DNA of 64,000 nt from Pseudomonas sp. RSB 5.4. Lineage in GTDB: Bacteria > Pseudomonadota > Gammaproteobacteria > Pseudomonadales > Pseudomonadaceae. Positions 30,977 through 41,778 of the stretch are shown one piece after another. The DNA lies in assembly GCF_037126175.1 (NCBI RefSeq), contig NZ_CP146986.1:1392501-1456500 (forward strand), written 5' to 3'. Under the pieces are notes generated by a model. It made no database searches and was not told the origin of the DNA. It was given only the letters and a program-made list of their open reading frames with translations. The stretch's first letter is position 1; every line of letters begins with the position of its first letter. The position numbers were made by a program, and so were the translations under genes.

Positions 30977-32632
30977 TCAATTGCGTGGCGGTCCTTTCAG
31001 ATCCAGCGGCGCGGCATTGTCGGGGCGACCGCGAATCAGCGATTCCGGATGGCGCCCGAGATAATCCGACAGCTCACGCAGTGACCGCGACATGCGTCCG
31101 AGTTCGTCGAGGGTCTCGGTGAGTTTCTCGCGCTGCGGTGAGTCTTCGGCGAGGGTCGAACTGGCGGACTGCAAGGTCTTGCTGACGTCGGCCAGGGTGG
31201 TCTGCACGCTCGGCAGGGTTTTCGCGTTGAACTGTTGCAGGCCTTTGCGCAGCTCCACGAGGTTGCTGTCGAGGTTGCCGGCAATCCGCTCGACCGGCAG
31301 TTTGTTGAGCTTGTCGACCACGGCTTCGAGTTTTTCCTGCAACTGTTCGAGGCTGCCGGGCACGGTGGGCAAAACCACCGGCCGGGCCGTCGGGTCAAAC
31401 GCGACTTTCTCGGCTTTCGGGAAGAAGTCCAGTGCAACGTACAGCTGCCCGGTCAGCAGGTTGCCACTGCGGGCCTGAGCGCGCAGACCGTTATCGACGA
31501 AGGTGCCGAGCAGACGAATACCGGCGGCTTCGTCGTTGGGATCGTGCTTGAATTCGGTCAGCATCTTTTTGTAGGCCTGGCCCAGGCGCTGCGGGTAAAT
31601 GACGATGCCGACGTTAAGCGGGAAGCTGCGTTTTTTCGCGTCGAAGTCCAGGTTGATCCCGACGACCCGGCCGATCTCCATGCCCAGAAACTCTACCGGT
31701 GCATCGACCTTGAGCCCGCGCAGCGACTGATCGAAACGCAGCACCATGTATTGCGCCTTGCCGTTGGGCGGGGCGAGGGCGGTCTGCTGATCGGCGAACA
31801 GCTCGAAGTCTTTGTCGTCCGTGGCAGCAACGTCGTTGGGGCTGTAATCCGGCGCACGGAAGGCAATGCCGCCGACCAGCATGGTCGACAGCGATTCGGT
31901 CTTTACTGCGAAGCCGTTGGCGCCGACATTGATGTCGATGCCGCTAGCGTTCCAGAACCGGGTATTTTCGGTGACGAACGCGTCGTTCGGCGAATGGATG
32001 AATACCTCGATGTCCACGCCTTTGCCCTCGGGATTGAGGGTGTAGGTGACGACCTGACCCACCGGAATCTTGCGGTAGTAAACCGGCGACCCGATGTCCA
32101 GCGAGCCGAGATCCGGGGCGTGCAGCATGAAGCGCTTGCCCGGTTCGCCGTAAGTGATCGGCGGTGGATTTTCCAGACCCTTGAAGTGTTTGGCGCGGCT
32201 GTCGGATTGGCCGATATCGGCACCGATGTAGTCGCCGGAGAGCAGGGTGTCGATGCCCGAAACGCCACCGGCGCCGATGCGCGGGCGCACGACCCAGAAG
32301 TGTGAGTCTTCGCGGGTAAAGGTTTCGGCCTGCTTGGCCAGTTTGATCGTGGCGTCGACGCTCTTCTGGTCGGCGCTCAACTCGACGTCAGTCACCTGAC
32401 CGATCACCACGTTGCGATACTTGACCTCGGTCTTGTTGGCGGTCAGACCGCTGCCGGTCTTGAAGTTGACGACGATGGTCGGGCCTTCCTGCAGCAGGTT
32501 GTGCACCACCAGCGAAATACCGACCAGCACCGCCACGATCGGCACGATCCACACCAGTGAAATGCTGAAACGACGCGTCTTGATCGGCGCTTGGCCCGGT
32601 GCTCGTGGCTCATCGGCGGCTGACGACTTCAT
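30977..32632 (-). CDS. pqiB: PqiB/YebT-type MCE intermembrane transport protein
   Basis: 551 residues with one N-terminal membrane helix (about 24-47) and three MCE/MlaD domains, beginning near TIVVNFKTGSGLTANKTEV, FMLHAPDLGSLDIGSPVYY and MVLRFDQSLRGLKVDAPVEF. A long C-terminal helical region (about 430-535) forms the PqiB needle. It builds a hydrophobic channel across the periplasm for lipids. The usual partner pqiA is not directly upstream. Confidence 0.9.
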   Translation of the reverse strand: MKSSAADEPRAPGQAPIKTRRFSISLVWIVPIVAVLVGISLVVHNLLQEGPTIVVNFKTGSGLTANKTEVKYRNVVIGQVTDVELSADQKSVDATIKLAKQAETFTREDSHFWVVRPRIGAGGVSGIDTLLSGDYIGADIGQSDSRAKHFKGLENPPPITYGEPGKRFMLHAPDLGSLDIGSPVYYRKIPVGQVVTYTLNPEGKGVDIEVFIHSPNDAFVTENTRFWNASGIDINVGANGFAVKTESLSTMLVGGIAFRAPDYSPNDVAATDDKDFELFADQQTALAPPNGKAQYMVLRFDQSLRGLKVDAPVEFLGMEIGRVVGINLDFDAKKRSFPLNVGIVIYPQRLGQAYKKMLTEFKHDPNDEAAGIRLLGTFVDNGLRAQARSGNLLTGQLYVALDFFPKAEKVAFDPTARPVVLPTVPGSLEQLQEKLEAVVDKLNKLPVERIAGNLDSNLVELRKGLQQFNAKTLPSVQTTLADVSKTLQSASSTLAEDSPQREKLTETLDELGRMSRSLRELSDYLGRHPESLIRGRPDNAAPLDLKGPPRN

Positions 32633-32737
32633 CCATGTCCCCCTCGGTTTTGTGGATGCTGAGCGTCAGGAACGCAAAAGCACTCCATCAATATAGAAGT
32701 GCTTGGCGATAGAGCAAATAGCGAGGCGCTGGTTACG

Positions 32738-32817
32738 TGTAGGAGTTGCCGCAGGCTGCGATCTTTTGATCTTTAAAAATCAAGATCAAAAGATCGCAGC
32801 CTGCGGCAACTCCTACA
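32738..32817. repeat. REP-type inverted repeat, GCTGCGATC subtype
   Basis: TGTAGGAGTTGCCGCAGGCT and its reverse complement meet around GATCTTTAAAAATCAAGATC, giving an almost perfect ~37-bp stem. This is another common Pseudomonas repeat subtype. It lies in the 197-base gap between pqiB and the minus-strand oxidoreductase. Confidence 0.9.
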
Positions 32818-32829
32818 GGGGGGATGCGT

Positions 32830-36778
<3,949 letters not shown>

Positions 36779-36939
36779 AAAGACCTCGTTATTGGTTTTA
36801 TAGACGCCGGGGAGGGCGGGTTTCATCTTCCGCCCCTTCCCCTGTGGCGCGTTGACGACTATCTTGGGCGAGCCTTGCAGTTCCATCTATCCACTTTAAG
36901 CAGCACCAAAGCGCACCAAAAGAGTGCGCAAGGGCTCCC

Positions 36940-37848
36940 ATGACAACGTGTAATCCGCTACAGGTTCAGGCTTTCAATACGGCTGATGTCACCGAACAAA
37001 TCCGCGCCACGCCGGGTTGGGTCCAGCATTACCAGCAGATGTCCCCGGGGCATTTCGCCGGGCAGATCCGCTATCTGGATCTGCAGGGCGTGCAGGTGTA
37101 CGAGGAGCAGATGAACACCCGGGTCGAGCAGACCTTCAGCGCGCCATCGGGGGCCTTGGCGTTCTGTTTCGATCGCAGTGACAACGCGCTGTATCTGCTC
37201 AACGAAAACAGCCGCAACATCTGGATCACCCCGGAGAACTATCAGGAAATCGCCGTGGTGTTCGGCCCGGAATTCGTTCGTCAGCACGGGCTGGATGTGG
37301 CGAAACTCGAAGGCCTGTTCATGGCGCCGCTCAATTGCGGACAAAACGCATTGTTCAGTCGCTGGTTGAGTTCGACGCTCACGAAGCTGTCGCAAACCCT
37401 TGATCAACCCAGCAAGGAAGCCCTGACTCAGCAGTTGCTTGAGGACTGCCTGTTCATCCTCGACAACGCTCGCGTGCACCTGGATCGTGGCGGTTTGCAG
37501 CGCCGCAGCGAGGAGCGGACGATCATGAAGCGAGTAGGGGAGTGGGCCGCCGATTCACCGGAAGAAACGGTCAATCTGCTGGAACTGGCGCAGGTCGCGG
37601 GCGTCTCGCTGCGCCAATTGCAGCATGCGTTCAAGGACTTCACCGGCATGACGCCAAGCCATTGGTTGCGCCTGCGCCGGTTGAACAGCGCACATCGCGA
37701 ATTACTCAAGCGCGCACCGACAGATACCACGGTTGCCGAAGTGGCGATGCACTGGTCGTTCTGGCATCTGGGGCGGTTTTCCAGCAGTTATCGGGCGCTG
37801 TTCAAAGAGCTGCCGAGCGAGACGCTGAAGCGTAAGAACAGCGCCTGA
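36940..37848 (+). CDS. AraC family transcriptional regulator
   Basis: 302 residues. An N-terminal AraC-binding-like sensor region is followed by two C-terminal helix-turn-helix motifs at about 210-295 (LAQVAGVSLRQLQHAFKDFTG and VAEVAMHWSFWHLGRFSSSYR, then YRALFKELPSETL). It is divergent from the gamma-glutamylpolyamine synthetase gene with a 161-base gap, so it may control it. The ligand is unknown. Confidence 0.88.
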   Translation: MTTCNPLQVQAFNTADVTEQIRATPGWVQHYQQMSPGHFAGQIRYLDLQGVQVYEEQMNTRVEQTFSAPSGALAFCFDRSDNALYLLNENSRNIWITPENYQEIAVVFGPEFVRQHGLDVAKLEGLFMAPLNCGQNALFSRWLSSTLTKLSQTLDQPSKEALTQQLLEDCLFILDNARVHLDRGGLQRRSEERTIMKRVGEWAADSPEETVNLLELAQVAGVSLRQLQHAFKDFTGMTPSHWLRLRRLNSAHRELLKRAPTDTTVAEVAMHWSFWHLGRFSSSYRALFKELPSETLKRKNSA

Positions 37849-37997
37849 AGATATTAGTTAAATATTGCCTTCTTGAATAAATACGCGCTAAAAAGAAGGG
37901 TAATTCCTTCGAAATCCGCCAATCTACTGTTAACTCCACTAAATAGCCGTTTAGTAGAGCTATCGTCGCATCTGTCCTTAAATCAATGGAGTGGGCC

Positions 37998-38513
37998 ATG
38001 AATCGAGGGAAAACAAGCGTCGGGGATGTGATTACGGCGCTGGATCTGCAGCCTCATGTCGAAGGCGGCTATTTTCGCAGGACTTTTCAAGCAGATCACC
38101 GTGCCATGCTGCAAACCGCCGGTGGCCCACGTTACCTGATGACCTCGATCTATTACTTGCTGACTGAAGACTCGCCAGTGGGCCAATTTCATTTCAACCA
38201 ATCGGACATCCTGCATTTCTATCATCTGGGCGATCCTGTCGAGTACAGCATGATCCTCAGTGACGGCGAGTTACGAACGCTGGTGATGGGTAACGACGTT
38301 CTGGCAGGCCAGCATTTGCAAATGCACGTGCCTGGTGGAATCTGGAAAGCTTCGCGATTGCTTGAGGGTGAGCACGGATTTGGATTAATCAGCGAAGCCG
38401 TGTCGCCGGGATTTGATTTTGCGGACATGGAGATGGCTGATCGACGGAAATTGATTGCGCGATTTCCACAGCATCGCACGCTGATTGAAAAGCTGACGCG
38501 GGACGCTGATTGA
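37998..38513 (+). CDS. DUF985 cupin protein
   Basis: 171 residues from ATG 37998, with GGAG seven bases upstream; a weaker ATG lies at 37986. DUF985 hallmarks are LQPHVEGGYFRRTFQ, SIYYLLTEDSPVGQFH, DILHFYHLGDPVEY and VPGGIWKASRL. It is a small single-domain cupin; members are sometimes compared with epimerase-like enzymes, but no reaction is established. A short imperfect inverted repeat (37936-37961, ACTAAA...TTTAGT) lies upstream and could be an operator. It is the last core-like gene before the island. Confidence 0.88.
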   Translation: MNRGKTSVGDVITALDLQPHVEGGYFRRTFQADHRAMLQTAGGPRYLMTSIYYLLTEDSPVGQFHFNQSDILHFYHLGDPVEYSMILSDGELRTLVMGNDVLAGQHLQMHVPGGIWKASRLLEGEHGFGLISEAVSPGFDFADMEMADRRKLIARFPQHRTLIEKLTRDAD

Positions 38514-38899
38514 GGGTCGCCAGTTTCCGGCAAGGCCGCGGTTGTGAAAAGTGAGGTTTCAGGGAAAAGACGCTGGATTGAAATCTGGCGTGTAACCGGG
38601 TTAATCCTGAAACATCTTGTTACGTGTAATGTATATTATGTTAAATCATTTATTACCTTATGCGCCTCCTGCTAGACCTTGTCAACGTTCACCGACATCG
38701 TTGTCAACCTTCACCGAACCCTTTCGCCCTCATGCGCTTAGAGATGCTTCTGAAACCAAACCCTCAGGAGCCAATTCACCAATCGCCGACTAGAGCAATT
38801 AAAGTACGGTGATATTTGACTTAGCCTCAGTCCGCAACTAAACCTATATCACTCAGATACATCGCACCTCTTGATAATACCTCCCTAGAGGCTACGGCG
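38514..38899. other. left island boundary region with direct repeats
   Basis: GC content falls sharply here. No gene was seen in these 386 bases. TTGTCAACGTTCACCGA (38679-38695) and TTGTCAACCTTCACCGA (38701-38717) are direct repeats differing at one base, 22 bases apart. TGTTACGTGTAATGTA at 38618-38633 matches 15 of 16 bases at 49853-49868 next to the intact integrase. These are candidate recombinase or regulator binding sites at the junction between core and island DNA. Confidence 0.55.
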
Positions 38900-40015
38900 A
38901 TGCGTCCATTCATCTTCTTTCCGATTTTCCCTGGTTACAGCCAATGGCGCCCTGAGCGCGGAACCAACGTTCCCGAGTCCATCGCCGTCTGCGATCGTCT
39001 GGAAAAGGTATTTCCTGGTGCTCAGCCATTCATTGGTACCTGGCACTGCATGGAATTCCTCAAGCGCAGAGCAATTACGAATCCCACTGGCTTCAAGTAC
39101 GTCGAATTGGCCAAGTGCCTGGAAGCTATGTTGCTTTGGAGCTTTCATAGCCGGAAGCCTCTATTGGACTGGGGCGAACAACAGGTGGATGGGTTCCTGA
39201 GTTTCTACTGCGATCCTCCTGTGGAATGCACGGCGGCGTGCCTTCGCAATCGATTTTTGGAGGACTTCTCGGCTCCGTTCAAAGATTGGGTTATCAACCC
39301 AGATTGGCGGCTATTTCGACGTTCTCTCGGCAGAAATGGATTGCTGAAGCCCGTCACCCGCGATGCCTTTTCGCACGTGGTTTTTCATGCCAAGCAGTTC
39401 TTTGACTTCTACCTAACCTCCACAGGTAGCTCGCGCGCCAATCCTGCCGATGGATTTTCTAGCGCCTTTAGGAACCTTAACTGGAGTAAGAGCTCGGTCG
39501 TGCTCACTGAGAGGCAGCTCGACTGGCTTTTGGCGAATGCTCTGACATCACGCGATCACCATCGCCAAGCCTTGCAGATGCTGATGTACTTCGGGTTTGC
39601 GCGCTATACCAACCTGAGCGCAAAGCAAATAGTTGGTACCCCAAGTGCGCAGTTCACACTCGACCGCTTAAGGCGCGAGCCTGATGGAGGTTGGAGCCTT
39701 TCAGCGTCATCCTGCGGCGTGTCGGATAACTGGTTGCGCTTACCCGCACCTATGAGTCCGTTGATTGAAAGATATCTGCAGTCACGACAAGTGGATCTGA
39801 TCCGCGCATTGCCGAATCTGCCACTGTTCCCCAATCTCAATAATGTTGACGGCTACGACTCCAATTACAATTCCATGTCAACAAAATTAAAGGTAATTCG
39901 CGAGCTTGTTGCTGATGCAGCGCTTGCTGACGACGATCCCGGTATCGCTGCGTCGGCAGATTGTTTTCGGAAAATCTCATTCAGAATGGTGCGCCGCTCG
40001 ACTCGCGTCGCTTGA
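38900..40015 (+). pseudogene. tyrosine-recombinase-like protein, C-terminally truncated
   Basis: 371 codons. The N-terminal ~180 residues have the SAM-like core-binding layout of tyrosine recombinases (VDGFLSFYCDPP, AKQFFDFYLTST). The first catalytic box is recognisable as YFGFARYTNLSAKQIV with Arg235. The protein stops at FRKISFRMVRRSTRVA, just where the His-x-x-Arg box is expected, and no H-x-x-R/Tyr block follows in any frame. The last ~100 residues therefore appear lost, and a frameshift or deletion near 39970 is likely. It resembles the large recombinases found in multi-recombinase mobile elements. It probably cannot cut DNA. Confidence 0.6.
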
Positions 40016-40112
40016 CGCTTACCGCCGTGAGAACCATGGCAAATATCCGATGAACAGGATCAGCGCCCCTTCCCCATCTTTGCCTGTGGAGCGTCGACCG
40101 GCAGCAACTTTC

Positions 40113-40556
40113 TCAATCGAATCGCCATCCTTCAACCACGGCGCCGCCGTAGGTGGACTTCCACTTCTTGAGTACAGTGTGGTTTCCGCCCCGGGTCTCT
40201 ATCACATCGCCGGTATGAGGATTCTTGTATCGTTTGACAGGATATTCCCGTGGGCGGCGTGAAGATTTCGTAGCATCAGCTGTTGCCGCCAATTTTTGTA
40301 TCACGCCTTGCCCAGCATGGGCGAGCTGGGAGTATTCTCTTCGAGGCGCGAGGTACATGAGGATGTCGCGAGGCGAAAATTGATATTTTTCGGCTAGCTC
40401 GTCAAGGTCGTTCAGAAAGCGCAACGCACGTATGACTTCTGCATCGCGTAACAAGGCAGCAGCAGTTTGAAACTCGGACTGAATACGACGGTTGATTTGA
40501 AAAACTTCAGCAATTTTCTTCACAACGCCACCTCGCAGCAGCTCTCTTAACTTCAT
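40113..40556 (-). CDS. MvaT/MvaU-family H-NS-like DNA-binding protein
   Basis: 147 residues. The C-terminal ~45 residues (VKRYKNPHTGDVIETRGGNH followed by TVLKKWKSTYGGAVVEGW) closely match the DNA-binding domain of Pseudomonas MvaT/MvaU, which binds AT-rich DNA and silences foreign genes. The N-terminal part is unlike chromosomal MvaT but is helical and contains LNDLDELAEKYQFSPRDILMYL, in the place of the second dimerisation segment. It overlaps the upstream small gene by ATGA (40553-40556), so the two are made together. It is probably an element-borne silencer. Confidence 0.8.
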   Translation of the reverse strand: MKLRELLRGGVVKKIAEVFQINRRIQSEFQTAAALLRDAEVIRALRFLNDLDELAEKYQFSPRDILMYLAPRREYSQLAHAGQGVIQKLAATADATKSSRRPREYPVKRYKNPHTGDVIETRGGNHTVLKKWKSTYGGAVVEGWRFD

Positions 40557-40951
40557 CCTTCGTGCGAGCTGGTTTTGTCGATGTTGGTTTTTGAAACTTG
40601 AATACGTGCTCGAAACTCTTCCGGGCTGTACCCCTCATAACAGATGTCTGCCGGCTCGGGTTCGCTGAGGTCACCCTCGTTCAGAATGACTAACGCGCTT
40701 AAATTCTCCAAATAAGACATAGTCGAATTATTGTGTTCTGGAGTGTTGATATCAGGGTCACGGGAAAGCAGTAGTCGTGCAACATCTGGAGCATTGAAAC
40801 CATACGCATCCATCAAATTGTGTAAGGCCTTGAAAAATTGCTCATCAAGAATAAAGTCACGGGAGGTGCGGATTGTCTCTACCTCTTTGGTGGCTTCAGC
40901 CAATCGATTTTCAGCCTGTCTAAGGGCTAAGAATTCGTGAGATCTTGACAT
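40553..40951 (-). CDS. MvaT-like oligomerisation-domain protein lacking the DNA-binding domain
   Basis: 132 residues from ATG 40951. The N-terminal ~40 residues are helical/coiled coil (ALRQAENRLAEATKEVETIR), and FFKALHNLMDAYGFNAPDVARLL parallels the segment of the downstream gene product and of MvaT-type proteins. The C-terminal ~50 residues are acidic and do not have the KNPHTGE-type DNA-binding motif. It may form mixed oligomers with the downstream MvaT-like protein or with the host's MvaT and modulate silencing, as H-NST-like truncated proteins do; this is inference. The start is not certain, with no strong ribosome site. Confidence 0.6.
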   Translation of the reverse strand: MSRSHEFLALRQAENRLAEATKEVETIRTSRDFILDEQFFKALHNLMDAYGFNAPDVARLLLSRDPDINTPEHNNSTMSYLENLSALVILNEGDLSEPEPADICYEGYSPEEFRARIQVSKTNIDKTSSHEG

Positions 40952-41230
40952 GGCACTACCAGCTCCGTGGCTCAATCGCTTAACCCGAGTTTAGCCCATC
41001 AGTAGAGTACTAGAAAGCACGTCAGGAAGTGGATAGGTAGACAACCTAGGCTTATAAGGCTCAAAACGTTCACCCTCTCCCCTACACAGCCCGTAATTCC
41101 TAGGTTATGAGTACAACCCAGTGTCGATGATCGACGGGGAAAGATATGCAGGATAAAAAGTTGTGAAGTCTGGGCGCATTATGTGGATAGAAATCGACGG
41201 TGGCGATCATGATAGGCTTCAGCGTTGAGC
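40952..41230. other. intergenic region upstream of the repeat array
   Basis: No gene was seen. At 41136-41160 a GGGGA followed by AGATATGCAGG and a six-codon frame (ATG 41145, stop within 20 bases) resembles the start of the array units and may be a decayed extra copy. The promoter for the MvaT-like pair (minus) and possibly that of the array (plus) should lie here. Confidence 0.4.
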
Positions 41231-41290
41231 TCTTCTCTTATCCTGTTGCAAATTTTGCACATCGATGAACCGGTCGTCAGGGATTCAGAT

Positions 41291-41344
41291 ATGCCATGTA
41301 TTGCCAGGTTAGCCGGTTCCGGACTTTCTCTCCTTCTGTTGTGA
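41291..41344 (+). CDS. putative 17-residue peptide, repeat unit 1
   Basis: ATG at 41291 with AGGGA seven bases upstream; the peptide is MPCIARLAGSGLSLLLL. It shares the first seven residues with units 2 and 4 and has a leucine-rich end. Its stop is 40 bases before the next start. It is called because ribosome site, start and N-terminal codons are conserved across the array; a structured non-coding repeat is the alternative. Confidence 0.4.
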   Translation: MPCIARLAGSGLSLLLL

Positions 41345-41384
41345 ATTTTCCCCACTGGAGGCGCAATTTTTTAGGAGCTCAGAT

Positions 41385-41456
41385 ATGCCATGTATTGCCA
41401 GGTTAGGCAGCTCCGGACTCTTCCTTCCTTCTGTTGAGAATCCTGCACACCGGTGA
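41385..41456 (+). CDS. putative 23-residue peptide, repeat unit 2
   Basis: ATG 41385 with AGGAG seven bases upstream. The peptide begins MPCIARLGSSGLFLPS and ends with HR. Its TGA (41454-41456) lies in the loop of the hairpin that masks the next ribosome site, 22 bases before the next ATG. That layout would let a terminating ribosome open the following start. Confidence 0.4.
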   Translation: MPCIARLGSSGLFLPSVENPAHR

Positions 41457-41478
41457 CTCGGTCTGCAGGGGCATAGAT

Positions 41479-41544
41479 ATGCCATATATTGCCGGGCATG
41501 GCAGTCTTGGACTCGTAACTCGTTGCAAAATTACCTACCGGTGA
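41479..41544 (+). CDS. putative 21-residue peptide, repeat unit 3
   Basis: ATG 41479 with AGGGG seven bases upstream. The peptide begins MPYIAGHGSLGLVTR, diverged from the other units but keeping the MP-x-IA start and the GSLGL block. Its TGA (41542-41544) again falls inside the predicted hairpin before unit 4, 22 bases before the next ATG. Confidence 0.4.
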   Translation: MPYIAGHGSLGLVTRCKITYR

Positions 41545-41566
41545 CGCAGTCTGTAGGGGCATAGAT

Positions 41567-41650
41567 ATGCCATGTATTGCCAGGCTTCCCTCCTCAGGCG
41601 TGCTCGCTGCGCTGTTCACGTTTTTGGCTGGTCTTATCATGGAGTTTTAG
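41567..41650 (+). CDS. putative 27-residue hydrophobic peptide, repeat unit 4
   Basis: ATG 41567 with AGGGG seven bases upstream. It begins MPCIARLPSSG and continues with VLAALFTFLAGLIMEF, a hydrophobic stretch long enough to enter a membrane. It is the last and longest of the array, and ends 128 bases before the large nuclease/TPR/PIN gene. The hydrophobic end resembles small type I toxin or membrane-signal peptides only in general character. Confidence 0.42.
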   Translation: MPCIARLPSSGVLAALFTFLAGLIMEF

Positions 41651-41778
41651 ACGGTGTCGGCGCTCGATACGCCTCCTGCCCCAAGTGTCACGCTTCGTAA
41701 TTTCTTGCGAATTCAACGCTACGCATGGCGCTGAATGATCGATAAGATAGGGCCCTCTATCAGTTGTGCGAGCCAGGT

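Larger units (their letters stand above)
41231..41598 (+). repeat. tandem array of four ~94-bp units, each with Shine-Dalgarno and short ORF
   Basis: The units begin near 41231, 41326, 41420 and 41514. The most conserved core is AGATATGCCATGTATTGCC (at 41287, 41381, 41475 and 41563; spacings 94, 94 and 88). Each core is preceded by AGGGA, AGGAG, AGGGG and AGGGG respectively, exactly seven bases before the ATG. In unit 3, CCTGCA (41442-41447) pairs with TGCAGG (41464-41469), with an inner ACCG/CGGT stem; this would mask the ribosome site. In unit 4, CCTAC (41534-41538) pairs with GTAGG (41553-41557). Units 1-2 have no equally clear hairpin. I know of no named repeat family of this kind. Confidence 0.85.

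Noticed and set aside
36939..36958. Promoter elements for the AraC regulator and gamma-glutamylpolyamine synthetase
   Set aside because: The 161-base divergent gap must hold promoters, but I could not identify convincing -10/-35 boxes or operator repeats by eye.
41371..41640. 89-codon minus-strand frame across the repeat array
   Set aside because: It reads the repeat units in three different frames, has no ribosome site and no conserved repeated peptide, unlike the plus-strand short ORFs.
41231..41650. CRISPR array or type III toxin-antitoxin repeat reading of the tandem units
   Set aside because: The repeats are contiguous and ~94 bp long without unique spacers, there are no cas genes, and the next gene is far too large and unlike ToxN-type toxins.
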